A DNA stretch of 64,000 bases from NCBI GenBank assembly GCA_042408195.1, contig JBHOQL010000042.1, forward strand, positions 1-64,000, written 5' to 3'. The notes beneath the pieces were generated by a model. The model was not told the DNA's origin and ran no database searches. It saw only the letters and a program-made list of their open reading frames with translations. This DNA is from SpSt-600 sp042408195. Its GTDB lineage: Bacteria > Chloroflexota > Anaerolineae > SpSt-600. The position numbers were made by a program, and so were the translations under genes. Shown in pieces: positions 41,295-50,059 of the stretch (positions are counted from its first letter, which is position 1; each line of letters starts with the position of its first letter).

Positions 41295-42206
41295 ATGCCG
41301 GGCAAGGAAGAAATAAGGCGATTCATATGGGAAAAGCTGGAGAGGGAAAACATCGCCGACTTCCCCAGGCCTTGCAGTGGTCGCATACCCAATTTCATAG
41401 GTAGTCAGGAGACAGCCCTTTGGCTCCTGAGGATTCCAGAATTCAGAAACGCAAGGTGCGTATTTTGCCCTCCGGATTTTGTCCTAAAAAGCGTTAGGGA
41501 TCTCGTCCTGCGGGAGGGAAAGGTCCTAGCTGCAGCCTTGCCCCATATGAAAGGCTTCGTGGAGCTTGTAGGTGAAGCCGATACCTCTATTCGGGGTCTT
41601 GCTCGCTACGGTAAACCCTTGAAAACTCCTGTTGATTTCATAGTTCAGGGAAGTGTAGCTGCCGATCCCTATGGCAACAGGCTTGGCAAGGGCACAGGCT
41701 ACGGGGATCAGGAAATCGCTTACCTCAGGAGACGGGGGCTCCTGCGAGAAGGCTGTAAGATAGCCACTATAGTGCACGATGCTCAAATAGTAGAGGATCT
41801 TTCCCCTTTCATGGAACCTCACGATATACCCGTGGATTACGTTCTTACACCCACCCGTTGGTTTATAACCACGCCAGGGGATGGGAGGATTCACGAGGTT
41901 ACAATCCACAAAGTCTGGGAGGAAGAAATAGCTGCCGGCAGGAAAAAAGTGGAAGGACGGCTCTGGCGAGGCCGCTTCCGCCGGATTTTAAGGGGCGATA
42001 AGCTCAGGCTCGGTTCGGTGGAAGCCATCGTCAGAGCGGTGGTCTGGTACCCTTCTTTCCGAGCCATGCTGGTTGGAGAGGGGGTTGAAGCGGTCGTCCC
42101 CGGCGCTAGAAACAGAGAAGAAGCCATGAAAGTTTACAGGCAGATATATTCGGAAGATGAGGAAAAGCGTTATGGGGTTGTGGCCTTCAGGCTCTCCCTT
42201 CAGTAA
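41295..42206 (+). CDS. 5-formyltetrahydrofolate cyclo-ligase-like protein, MTHFSD type
   Basis: A 303-residue protein. The first 200 residues resemble 5-formyl-THF cyclo-ligase proteins of the MTHFSD/archaeal branch: EIRRFIWEKLERENIADFPR near the start, then QGSVAADPYGNRLGKGTGYG, the phosphate-binding signature. Classical enzymes turn 5-formyl-THF to 5,10-methenyl-THF using ATP. The branch is longer and its activity is poorly defined. A C-terminal region (about 205-303) adds WRGRFRRILRGDKLRLGSVE, not part of the classical domain. Neighbouring SHMT-GcvT elsewhere in the window fits a folate role. It overlaps the DUF2723 gene by 35 bases. Confidence 0.75.
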   Translation: MPGKEEIRRFIWEKLERENIADFPRPCSGRIPNFIGSQETALWLLRIPEFRNARCVFCPPDFVLKSVRDLVLREGKVLAAALPHMKGFVELVGEADTSIRGLARYGKPLKTPVDFIVQGSVAADPYGNRLGKGTGYGDQEIAYLRRRGLLREGCKIATIVHDAQIVEDLSPFMEPHDIPVDYVLTPTRWFITTPGDGRIHEVTIHKVWEEEIAAGRKKVEGRLWRGRFRRILRGDKLRLGSVEAIVRAVVWYPSFRAMLVGEGVEAVVPGARNREEAMKVYRQIYSEDEEKRYGVVAFRLSLQ

Positions 42207-44892
42207 GAAAATAGGGCTTGCCTTAACGAGTGGTGGACTGGCCTTCTGCCTTTACCTTCGTTCTCTTGCCCCCGGCGTTCTATCCTACGATTTTGCCGAA
42301 TTTCAGTACCTCCCGGCAAAGCTCGGCTTACCTCACCCCAACGGTTTCCCATTCTACATGCTCCTGGGCTGGCTCTGGTCCAAGCTGCCCATCGGAAGCC
42401 TTGCTTTCCGAATGAACCTGCTCTCCGCCGTTGCCGGCGGGATGGCTGTAGCCCTTTTTTCCCTGCTCCTGCGGGAGCTCAGCAGGCGAAGCGATGTTGC
42501 ACTGGCTGGCGCCTTTTTCCTGGCTCTGATGCCCTCTTTCCGGTTTTACTCGTCCGGAGCCGAGAGATACACGCTGCTTATGTTTTTCCTTTTGGCCAGT
42601 TTTCTTGAAGGGACGCGGTGGGAGAAGAGTGGGCAGCTCAGACATGTTGTCTTGAGTGCGCTTTCAATGGGGCTAGCCCTGGCTACGCACCCCGCAGCTT
42701 TCCCCGCATTCCCGTTCTGGCTTTTCTACCTCATCTTTTCCCGCCCCCGCCACTTTTTCTCCCGTCCATCGCTTCTGGCAGTGGGGACCTTTCTCCTACC
42801 CTTGGCCCTTTACCTCTACATCCCCTGGAGATGGGTTTCCCTGGCTCGCTATCCGTTGGTCCCGGAGCTGGGTGTATCGGAATCTATATACCGTGGGCTT
42901 GCTTTTGTGTGGTATACACCAGGGCTTTCGTTGAGAGCTCTGTGGGACTATACAGCTGGGTATGGAAGTTATGGTTTCAGCCTGATTAAGGGCGGGTGGA
43001 AGGAAGCAATCTCCTCTATTGGCCAAGCGAAAGATCTTTTGCTCTCAGAATTCCCACTCCCTCTGATGCCATTGGCTCTCGCAGGCTCATCTTTTCTACT
43101 ATTGAAACGTCCGAAATTCTGGTTTGCTTCCGTGGGCTTTGCCAGCGCTGACCTTCTCTTAACAGTTTACGTAAGGTTGGGCAAACCGGAAGCCTACCTC
43201 TTGCCAGCCTTCGGACTTTTTGCCCTCTGGCTTGGACTGGGGATAGGTGTTTTCTCGGAAGCGTGGGAGAGGATCAGGTTGCCGAAATGGGCCTTATGGG
43301 GGCTTGCAATTGCGTTGCTTCTGGGCTTTTACTGGAACAGTAAACCCACAATTTCCATTAACCGCTTTGCGGGGGTCGAAAGCTGGTGGAGGGAAGTCCT
43401 GAGCTATCCCCTAGAAGAGGGAAGCGCCCTCATGGCCCACTGGGGAGACCTCACCCCTTTCTGGTATTTTCAACAGGCCGAAGGTCTCAGGCCTGACTTG
43501 CTGGGTCTTCATCCACCCGAAAGCGGTTTGGCTTCTCGATGGCTTTCGGGAGGTAGAGCTCTCTACCTGGCTGGCCCTACCCACAATTTTGACCCCGATT
43601 TCCCAAAGGGTTTCAGAGTTATGCCTTGGGGAAAGCTCCTGCGCGTCCTTCCCCCAGGCGCTGAGCTTTCCTGCCCGGATAGACTCATACAGGCTCCGGA
43701 AATTTCAATCTGGCCCATTGCAGTGAAAAGCTGGAGGATCCATGAAGATAGCGGCCTTTTGGAGCTGTGCTGGGAAGCTTTGGACGATTTTCCCATCGGC
43801 CTTTACTTCAGTGTGCGGTTGCTTCACCAAAACGGTGCGCTCATCCATCAGAAAGATGAACCTCTTGTGCCTCATTGGTATCCCCTTCCGGAAATTAAGG
43901 CTGGGGACAAAGGCCTTTTCATAACCAAGCTGGATATCCCAGGAGGGATCGCTCCGGGAAACTACCGGGTTGAGTTTGCTCTTTTCGCTCTGAAAGGTGA
44001 GAAATGGGAACAATTAGGTTCCTCAATTTTCCCTGGGGAAATTCAGCTTTCCAAGCCTTTTACTCGGCCGGAAAAGAATGATAGAATTTTGTTCCTTAAA
44101 CCCCGAGTGGGGCCTTTCCGTGTGGCAGCCTTCAAAGTCTCCGAGGGACCTGTCCGACCAGGGGATCCGGTTCGGCTGGAGATAATCTGGGAAGCCGCCG
44201 AAATACCAGGAACAGATTATTCGGTGGTTCTACGGATAAGAGATGCCAGAGGAGTTGTAAAAGTTTTGGAACCGCAACCCCTTTCTCCCGGTTACCCCAC
44301 TGACCAATGGAAAAAGGGGGAAAAGATCAGAGGCATCTACGACTTCCGCGCCCCCAGGCACATCTTCGGAAGGGCCTTTTGGGTTGAACCTGTCATCATA
44401 TCCCCAAAGGGCGAGGAAAAGTGGAGATGGGCTGCGTTCTACGCTGGCCCTTTTTTCGTACGGGATCGCTCTCACCTTTGGGAACTGCCCGAAAGCGCAA
44501 TACCGGTTGGCATAAGATTCGGAGAGCTGGCGGAGCTTGCAGGGTATACCCTGGAAAGAGGAGAGGAGCTGGAGCTGACGCTCTACTGGAAAGTTCTGAA
44601 TGAAACCGAAAACTCCTACAACGTTTTCGTCCACCTGGTGGATGAGGCTGGGCGTATCGTGACCCAGCATGATGGTATTCCCTCCCAGGGTGCTCATCCC
44701 ACCAACATATGGATTAAGGGCGAATTGATAGAAGACCTCCACATCCTCAGGGGGGAAATCCCTCCCGGCCGATACATAATCCTCGTGGGCCTTTACGATC
44801 CCAGGACAATGGAAAGGCTGAGGGTTGAGGCTCCCAATAATGCTTTCCCGCTCGTTACAATTGAAAAACAAGGCAGCGGAGGAACCAGGTGA
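42172..44892 (+). CDS. DUF2723-family GT-C membrane protein with C-terminal beta domains
   Basis: A 906-residue protein from ATG 42172, chosen because GAGGA lies eight bases upstream; ATG 42157 is the alternative. Residues 1-400 have about ten helices and the DUF2723 pattern: APGVLSYDFAEFQYLPAKLG (acidic loop), HPNGFPFYMLLGWLW, SGAERYTLLMFFLLASFLEG and LALATHPAAFP. The family is related to protein O-mannosyltransferases. Residues about 520-905 are soluble and hold two or three similar beta-sandwich-like units (YFSVRLLHQNGALIHQKDEP; YNVFVHLVDEAGRIVTQHDG), outside the membrane. It closes the operon; the following 114 bases hold a promoter. Confidence 0.8.
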   Translation: MGLWPSGSPFSKKIGLALTSGGLAFCLYLRSLAPGVLSYDFAEFQYLPAKLGLPHPNGFPFYMLLGWLWSKLPIGSLAFRMNLLSAVAGGMAVALFSLLLRELSRRSDVALAGAFFLALMPSFRFYSSGAERYTLLMFFLLASFLEGTRWEKSGQLRHVVLSALSMGLALATHPAAFPAFPFWLFYLIFSRPRHFFSRPSLLAVGTFLLPLALYLYIPWRWVSLARYPLVPELGVSESIYRGLAFVWYTPGLSLRALWDYTAGYGSYGFSLIKGGWKEAISSIGQAKDLLLSEFPLPLMPLALAGSSFLLLKRPKFWFASVGFASADLLLTVYVRLGKPEAYLLPAFGLFALWLGLGIGVFSEAWERIRLPKWALWGLAIALLLGFYWNSKPTISINRFAGVESWWREVLSYPLEEGSALMAHWGDLTPFWYFQQAEGLRPDLLGLHPPESGLASRWLSGGRALYLAGPTHNFDPDFPKGFRVMPWGKLLRVLPPGAELSCPDRLIQAPEISIWPIAVKSWRIHEDSGLLELCWEALDDFPIGLYFSVRLLHQNGALIHQKDEPLVPHWYPLPEIKAGDKGLFITKLDIPGGIAPGNYRVEFALFALKGEKWEQLGSSIFPGEIQLSKPFTRPEKNDRILFLKPRVGPFRVAAFKVSEGPVRPGDPVRLEIIWEAAEIPGTDYSVVLRIRDARGVVKVLEPQPLSPGYPTDQWKKGEKIRGIYDFRAPRHIFGRAFWVEPVIISPKGEEKWRWAAFYAGPFFVRDRSHLWELPESAIPVGIRFGELAELAGYTLERGEELELTLYWKVLNETENSYNVFVHLVDEAGRIVTQHDGIPSQGAHPTNIWIKGELIEDLHILRGEIPPGRYIILVGLYDPRTMERLRVEAPNNAFPLVTIEKQGSGGTR

Positions 44893-44958
44893 ACCGTTGC
44901 GATCCCCTGCCGCCATGGCCATTCCAATGCCATTAGAAGAGGCAAGGCTCCCATGCAC

Positions 44959-44988
44959 TTGTCTCAATTATTGCTTACGTGGTAAAAA
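44959..44988 (+). promoter_or_regulatory. Candidate promoter for the SLOG-VanW operon
   Basis: TTGTCT (44959-44964), 18 bases, TAAAAA (44983-44988), ahead of GAGGAGG and the ATG at 45007. Both boxes are imperfect. Confidence 0.4.
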
Positions 44989-45006
44989 GAAATTGAGGAG
45001 GTTGTT

Positions 45007-45495
45007 ATGCTCAGGATAGCGGTTATAGGAGGAGCTCTGTGCGATCCGAAGACAGCTGCATTGGCCGAAGAAGTGGGGAGGGAAATAGCTAAGCGTGGGG
45101 CTATCCTCATATGCGGTGGGCTCGGAGGTGTAATGGAGGCTGCTTGCCGCGGTGCCAAGTCCCAGGGAGGCCTTACTATAGGAATCCTCCCGGGAACAAA
45201 TCCAGCTGATGCTAACCCTTATGTGGATATACCCATTGTCACTGGGATGGGAGAAGCCAGAAATGTAATAGTAATACGCTCTGCCCAAGCCGTTGTGGCT
45301 GTTGATGGAGAGTATGGAACCCTTTCGGAAATTGCCTTCGCCCTTAAATTCGGAATTCCGGTCGTTGGCTTGAAAACCTGGGAACTTTTCCGAGAGGGCA
45401 AGAAAGTTGAGGACATTGTGGAAGTGGAGACTCCGGAGGAAGCGATAGAAAAAGCCATAAGCCTGGCGAAAGCCAGAGCAGTATACAGGGGGTAA
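45007..45495 (+). CDS. TIGR00725-type SLOG (LOG-like) protein
   Basis: A 162-residue Rossmann-like protein. It opens LRIAVIGGALCDPKTAALAE and carries CGGLGGVMEAACRGAKSQGG (GGxxGVM) and VDGEYGTLSEIAFALKFG (GxxGTxxE), the two nucleotide-binding signatures of the SLOG superfamily, which includes LOG cytokinin phosphoribohydrolases and DprA. This subfamily (TIGR00725) is of unknown function. The next gene is a phosphoribosyltransferase 3 bases on, so a link to ribosyl-phosphate nucleotides is possible (inference). Confidence 0.88.
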   Translation: MLRIAVIGGALCDPKTAALAEEVGREIAKRGAILICGGLGGVMEAACRGAKSQGGLTIGILPGTNPADANPYVDIPIVTGMGEARNVIVIRSAQAVVAVDGEYGTLSEIAFALKFGIPVVGLKTWELFREGKKVEDIVEVETPEEAIEKAISLAKARAVYRG

Positions 45496-45498
45496 ACG

Positions 45499-46149
45499 AT
45501 GCTTTTCCGTGACCGGCGTGAGGCCGGGAAGCTTTTAGCCCAGAAGCTCATGGACTTGAAGGGCCATCCCGATGCTATAGTGCTGGGAATACCGAGAGGG
45601 GGAGTCGTAGTTGCCTACGAAGTGGCAAAAGCCCTTGAGCTGCCCTTGGATGTCTTCATAGCCCGCAAAATAGGCGCCCCTGGTAACCCTGAATTGGCCA
45701 TAGGAGCAGTAGCCAGCGATGGCACTGTAATCTTAGATGAGCTCAGCATCAATTTCATGGGGGTGTCAAAGCAATACATTGAGAAAGAAATAGAACGCCA
45801 AAAAGAGGAGATCCGTAAGCGCCTCCTCACCTACCGAGGTGGTCGCGAAGGATATCCCCTCCAGGGTAAAATCGTTATCTTAGTGGATGATGGAGTAGCT
45901 ACAGGGGCTACCACCATTGCCTCCCTCAGGGCGATCAGAGCCTCCAATCCATCCCAGACCATCCTGGCCGTCCCCGTTGCTCCGCCCGATACCGTGGAGA
46001 AGCTCCGAAGAGAGGCTGACAGGGTTATATGCCTTTATACTCCTTCACCCTTCTGGGCTGTAGGAGCTTTCTACCTGAATTTTGAGCAAACATCGGACGA
46101 GGAAGTGCAAACCCTTCTCGCTGAGCTGGCACCAAGGGAAGAGAAATGA
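45499..46149 (+). CDS. Phosphoribosyltransferase family protein
   Basis: A 216-residue type I PRTase fold. The PRPP-binding motif is VILVDDGVATGATTIASLRA; the N-terminal part has VLGIPRGGVVVAYEVAKALE and DVFIARKIGAPGNPELAIGA, typical of the family of predicted phosphoribosyltransferases often fused to or near dienelactone-hydrolase-like proteins. The substrate base is not predictable. A middle coiled segment (IEKEIERQKEEIRKRL) interrupts the fold, as in relatives. Its TGA overlaps the ATG of the VanW gene. Confidence 0.88.
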   Translation: MLFRDRREAGKLLAQKLMDLKGHPDAIVLGIPRGGVVVAYEVAKALELPLDVFIARKIGAPGNPELAIGAVASDGTVILDELSINFMGVSKQYIEKEIERQKEEIRKRLLTYRGGREGYPLQGKIVILVDDGVATGATTIASLRAIRASNPSQTILAVPVAPPDTVEKLRREADRVICLYTPSPFWAVGAFYLNFEQTSDEEVQTLLAELAPREEK

Positions 46150-47894
46150 GGATAATAGCTTTGATTTTCTACATTCTCCTGTGCCTGACCATCCTCTTGA
46201 TTCCTGCCTTCCTATTTTACCAAAACGCCTTCATAGGCCGAATCTACCCCGGAGTTAAAGTTCTGGGCCTTGACCTAAGCGGCCTCTCGCCTTCCGAAGC
46301 CGAACTTCTGCTGGAAAAAGAATTTTCCGGTTACCGAGGCTATGACCTGTTCCTCGTCTTCGGAGACAAGAGGTGGGAACTTTCGGCAGGAGAAGCAGGC
46401 GCTGTCGTTGATGCTAAGGCTACCTCCTTATCGGCCTACATGGTTGGAAGGGAGGGGAATCTGCTGGAAAGGCTTAAAGTCCAGACTCTTGCCCTGGTAA
46501 GGGGTGTGGACCTTCGCCCTGTGGTGAAAATTGACCTGAGTAGGACTCTTGCTCTTATCAACAGGATTGCCTCCGAACTCAATCGGCCTTCCAGGGATGG
46601 AAATCTGAGGATAGGGCTGGATATCACTATCCAGGAAATTACCCCTCAGGATGGCCTTGAGGTGGATGTGGAAGCTACCCTCAGGAAAGTAAAGGAAAAA
46701 ATAGCTTCAATGGAGCCCGGCGAGGTGGAAGTGGTGGCAAAGGTGCTTCCAGCTTCGGTGGCTGAAACCTCTTCTGCTCGCTTGAGGGCTGAGGAGATTC
46801 TCCGCTCGCCACTGGTGCTGAGGTTTCAGGGTAATTACTGGGGAATTGACCCAGCTACCCTTGCTTCCTGGCTCAAGTTCCGTCACGTCCCCGCTGGCCC
46901 CAACCGAACGAGGTTGGAAGTGGATGTGGATCTGGAAGCCGTGGAAGCATTTCTCCAAAAGCTTTCGGCCCACATAAACCGGGAGCCAAGGGATGCTCGC
47001 TTCGATTTCGACCCTACCACTGGTAGGCTTGTTCCCCTCATCTACAGCCAAGACGGATATAATCTGAAGGTTAAAGAGGCAGCCGAGGCCATCCGCGAGG
47101 CCATCCTTCGGGGTCAAAAAGAGGTGGAGCTTCCGGTTGAAATCATAAAGCCAGCCGTATCCACAGAAGATGCCCCCAGGCTGGGGATAAGGGAGCTTGT
47201 AGCCGTCGGAACTACCAAGTTCAAAGGTTCATCCCCAGCCAGGGTTCAAAACATAAAATTAGCCTCCTCCCGTTTTCATGGATTAGTAATACCCCCAGGG
47301 GAAGTTTTCTCTTTTGGCAAATATCTTGGGCCAGTGACCGCTGCTGAGGGCTATGAAGAATCCCTTATAATCTGGGGGGAGGCTACTGTTCCTGATGTGG
47401 GCGGAGGGATATGCCAGGTTTCCTCTACTCTGTTCAGGGCTGCCTTCTGGGGCGGATACGAAATCATTGAAAGGTACCCTCACGCTTTCCGAGTCCGCTG
47501 GTACGAACCACCTCTCGGGATGGATGCCACGATCTACCCACCTTGGGTTGATTTCAAATTCCGCAATGACACACCCTACTACTTGCTAATGGAAAGCGAG
47601 TTAGATGAGGAAGAGGGAACCCTCACCTTTAAGTTCTACAGCACTCCAACGGGGCGAACAGTGGAAATGGAAGGGCCCTTCACTTCCAACCTCGTTCCTC
47701 ACGGTCCTCCGGAATACCGTCCTGACCCAACCCTTCCGAAAGGTGTGGTGAAACAAGTGGAATGGCCTGTGGACGGAATTGATGTGGAAATAAGGCGCAT
47801 CGTGAAAGAAGGAGGCAAAGTAATCCGGAAAGATGTCTTTTTCAGCCGATATAAACCCTGGAGAGCTGTCTTCCTTGTGGGGACGAGAGAATAA
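46146..47894 (+). CDS. VanW family protein with peptidoglycan-binding-like domains
   Basis: A 582-residue envelope protein. An N-terminal anchor helix (2-26) is followed by PG_binding_4-type domains (the first from about 38, GVKVLGLDLSGLSPSEAELL; the second ending near YNLKVKEAAEAIREAIL) and a VanW domain (about 365-500: FSFGKYLGPVTAAEGYEESL; VGGGICQVSSTLFRAAFWGG). The GGGICQVS motif is the most conserved part. VanW proteins occur in vancomycin clusters and widely in wall metabolism, without a known reaction. It is coupled to the PRTase by ATGA and to the binding lipoprotein by a 3-base gap. Confidence 0.88.
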   Translation: MRIIALIFYILLCLTILLIPAFLFYQNAFIGRIYPGVKVLGLDLSGLSPSEAELLLEKEFSGYRGYDLFLVFGDKRWELSAGEAGAVVDAKATSLSAYMVGREGNLLERLKVQTLALVRGVDLRPVVKIDLSRTLALINRIASELNRPSRDGNLRIGLDITIQEITPQDGLEVDVEATLRKVKEKIASMEPGEVEVVAKVLPASVAETSSARLRAEEILRSPLVLRFQGNYWGIDPATLASWLKFRHVPAGPNRTRLEVDVDLEAVEAFLQKLSAHINREPRDARFDFDPTTGRLVPLIYSQDGYNLKVKEAAEAIREAILRGQKEVELPVEIIKPAVSTEDAPRLGIRELVAVGTTKFKGSSPARVQNIKLASSRFHGLVIPPGEVFSFGKYLGPVTAAEGYEESLIIWGEATVPDVGGGICQVSSTLFRAAFWGGYEIIERYPHAFRVRWYEPPLGMDATIYPPWVDFKFRNDTPYYLLMESELDEEEGTLTFKFYSTPTGRTVEMEGPFTSNLVPHGPPEYRPDPTLPKGVVKQVEWPVDGIDVEIRRIVKEGGKVIRKDVFFSRYKPWRAVFLVGTRE

Positions 47895-47897
47895 CGC

Positions 47898-49424
47898 ATG
47901 AAGAAACCACCGCTTATTATACTTGTAACGCTAATTTTAATCTCCTGCCAGCCAGCACCTCTTTCAGAAATACCCGCAGCGACCATTGCCTTAACTCCCG
48001 AAGCGACGACAACCGTAACCAGGCAGACTTTTCAGGAGTTCGTTGTCGGATTCACTGGTGAAATTGACCCCGCCTGGCTTTGGCTTCCTCAAGTCTCTGA
48101 GCCCTTCTCGCCCTTAGACCTGGCCTTCGAGGGCCTCCTTACCCTTTCCCCTGAATGGACCCTTAAGCCTAAAATTGCCCGTTTTGAAATCTCCCCCGAG
48201 GCGACCGTAGTAACCTTCACCCTGCACACAAATGTATTCTGGCATTCCGGGAAGCCTCTCACGGCGTTCGATGCAGCCACCTTTATAGAACTGGCCTTCA
48301 GCCCTGGGCACCGCGGACCTCTTAGCTCAAAATCATCCTTATTACAAAAAATAAAAGTGCACGATGACCGCACCTTTACCGTCGAGCTCAATGAACCCGA
48401 TTGCTCCTTGATTACAGAGATAGGCTTGCTAAAATTGACTCATCCCCCCTCGTTTCCTTCTATGCCCCCCGTGGAAGAGCTTTCTGGGACTGGCCTCTTC
48501 AGGATAATTCACTGGGGCGAAGACGAAATCTTGCTGGAAAAATCCAGGGTTTCCGGTGCGGAAACTCTTCCTGTGGAGAGATTGTGCTTCCGGCGGTTCA
48601 GCTCTGGCGAGGAAGTTCTTGAAGCCTTCAGAACCGGTGAGATAAAGGCCTTTATCCTGGAACCAGGAGAGACCATCTTGCCGAAGGACCTCAGGGCCGA
48701 AAGGCTTCTCTCTTCCAAGCTTTACTTTTTAGCTTTCAACCTCAGGGATCAGATTCTGAAAGACTTGAGGGTACGGCAGGCTTTGACCATGGCTGTTCCC
48801 AGGGAAGAGTTGCTGAGGGAAGTACTCAGTGGGGAAGGGCTCATGGCTAGAAGCCCCTTCTTTCCAGGTTATCTTCCAGAAGAACCCCGTTTGCCTCCTT
48901 TCAGCCCCGAGAGAGCCCTAGAGTTATTAAAAGAAAGCGGTTGGGTTGATGAAAATGGCGACGGGATTTTGGAGAAGGACGGTAAGCCCCTCAGGCTCCG
49001 AATCCTGACCAACGGTGAAAACCAAGTACGGGAAAAAATCGCCTTAATAGTGGCAAGATACTACAGAGCAATCGGAATCGATGCCGAAGTCAACGTAGTG
49101 GAATGGGGGAATTTTCTGGAGGCCCTCTTCGAAGGCTACTTTCAGGTGGCTGTCTTTTCCATATCCCTCGGCCCTGACCCAAATCCCAGCCCTTTCTTTT
49201 CCGCTGGAGGAATTTTCAACTTTTCTGGCTTTAGCGATCAAGAGGCGGAAAGGCTTTTAAAGGAAGGGCTCCGTGCTTCCAGGTGCGACCCCGAGATCCG
49301 GCGCAAGGTTTATTCTCAGCTCGCTTCTCGCTTGGATGAACTCAAACCCTGGGATTTGCTGTTCTTCCCCTACACCCTTGTCGGGCCAGAAGAGCTCTTC
49401 AGGGCGATTTATGCAGCTTTTTGA
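47898..49424 (+). CDS. ABC transporter solute-binding lipoprotein, family 5
   Basis: A 508-residue extracellular binding protein. The lipobox is LISC at Cys18 after a hydrophobic segment (MKKPPLIILVTLILISCQPA). Family 5 features: FTLHTNVFWHSGKPLTAFDA, RVRQALTMAVPREELL-type helix (DLRVRQALTMAVPREELLRE), and ALELLKESGWVDENGDGILE. Members bind peptides, nickel or sugars for ABC importers. No permease or ATPase is adjacent, so the transporter is elsewhere or it works as a sensor. It ends 26 bases inside the convergent zinc-ribbon gene. Confidence 0.88.
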   Translation: MKKPPLIILVTLILISCQPAPLSEIPAATIALTPEATTTVTRQTFQEFVVGFTGEIDPAWLWLPQVSEPFSPLDLAFEGLLTLSPEWTLKPKIARFEISPEATVVTFTLHTNVFWHSGKPLTAFDAATFIELAFSPGHRGPLSSKSSLLQKIKVHDDRTFTVELNEPDCSLITEIGLLKLTHPPSFPSMPPVEELSGTGLFRIIHWGEDEILLEKSRVSGAETLPVERLCFRRFSSGEEVLEAFRTGEIKAFILEPGETILPKDLRAERLLSSKLYFLAFNLRDQILKDLRVRQALTMAVPREELLREVLSGEGLMARSPFFPGYLPEEPRLPPFSPERALELLKESGWVDENGDGILEKDGKPLRLRILTNGENQVREKIALIVARYYRAIGIDAEVNVVEWGNFLEALFEGYFQVAVFSISLGPDPNPSPFFSAGGIFNFSGFSDQEAERLLKEGLRASRCDPEIRRKVYSQLASRLDELKPWDLLFFPYTLVGPEELFRAIYAAF

Positions 49425-49677
49425 AACAATCGTAGCAATAAACCGGACTTAACCCTTTGGGCCTGAAAGGGACTTTGGTCTCGACACCGCACAGCTCGCA
49501 GACTACTTCCGTCCAGCGGCTGTTCAACTTTTCCCATTTCCTACGAGATCGACAGGCCGGGCATCTCTTTGGGATGTGCTTTAGGCCTTTTCGGGCATAG
49601 TACCTCTGCTCCTCTTTGCTGAAAAGGAATCGCCCACCACAATCCTGGCAAGTAAGGAAAAGGTCTTCGTAATACAT
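49399..49677 (-). CDS. Double zinc-ribbon protein
   Basis: A 92-residue protein with two zinc ribbons. The first (10-44): LTCQDCGGRFLFSKEEQRYY followed by KRCPACR; the second (57-87): VVCELCGVETKVPFRPKG followed by YCYDCFKKL. Four CxxC pairs are complete. This matches the probable zinc-ribbon family (zf-trcl type), common next to nucleic-acid genes; its role is unknown. It converges on the binding-protein gene with a 26-base overlap of coding ends. Confidence 0.85.
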   Translation of the reverse strand: MYYEDLFLTCQDCGGRFLFSKEEQRYYARKGLKHIPKRCPACRSRRKWEKLNSRWTEVVCELCGVETKVPFRPKGLSPVYCYDCFKKLHKSP

Positions 49678-49763
49678 CTGTCCCTCTCCGAATCCGGGTT
49701 CATAAAAAAGTATAGAAGGTGAATTTTACAGAAAGGTCAAAACAAGGTAACAATTTGGTTACA

Positions 49764-49958
49764 TTGCCGGGGCCGTTTGAGACTGCAGCTAATTATTTCA
49801 GCTTCGGGCCGAATTCTAGCCTCTGCGGCTTTCCGAAGAGAGGCAGAACCCATAGGGCAAGACAAACTAAACATGGAGCGGGCTTTCAGCCCTCCCCACC
49901 TGGCGGTAGGCCAGGAAACTATCCCCGCGAACGAGTCCAAAGCCAATCGGGCAGGCAA
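49764..49958 (+). ncRNA. Candidate structured RNA of unknown class
   Basis: The 382-base gap 49678-50059 has no gene but folds well. A long-range helix closes the element: TTGCC (49764-49768) with GGCAA (49954-49958), CCG (49773-49775) with CGG (49948-49950), TTTG (49776-49779) with CAAA (49938-49941) and GACT (49781-49784) with AGTC (49934-49937). Inside are hairpins GCCTCT-g-CGG/CCG-aag-AGAGGC (49819-49844), GGGCT/AGCCC (49880-49892) and CCTGGC/GCCAGG (49899-49915). An imperfect TTTACA-17-TAACAA could start it. Length near 195 resembles 6S RNA, but the branching does not, and no known riboswitch core was recognised. Strand is tentative. Confidence 0.45.
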
Positions 49959-49999
49959 AGGCTTAAGTTCCATGGAACTCTGCTATGGATCTCTTAAAA

Positions 50000-50028
50000 T
50001 TGACATTCCCCCAAAGAGCATATAAAAT
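50000..50028 (+). promoter_or_regulatory. Promoter for the SCP2-alcohol dehydrogenase operon
   Basis: Consensus TTGACA (50000-50005), 17 bases, TAAAAT (50023-50028). It is 31 bases before the ATG at 50060, which has TAGGAGGT upstream, and excludes the earlier in-frame start at 49985. Confidence 0.8.
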
Positions 50029-50059
50029 GTTGCTGAACCCACAAATTAGGAGGTTAACC

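Noticed and set aside
49764..49958. 6S, SRP, RNase P, tmRNA or a known riboswitch
   Set aside because: I compared conserved cores from memory (FMN, TPP, cobalamin, SAM, RNase P, SRP) and none fit convincingly; a short GGCGGTA...CCGCGA likeness to FMN is too limited.
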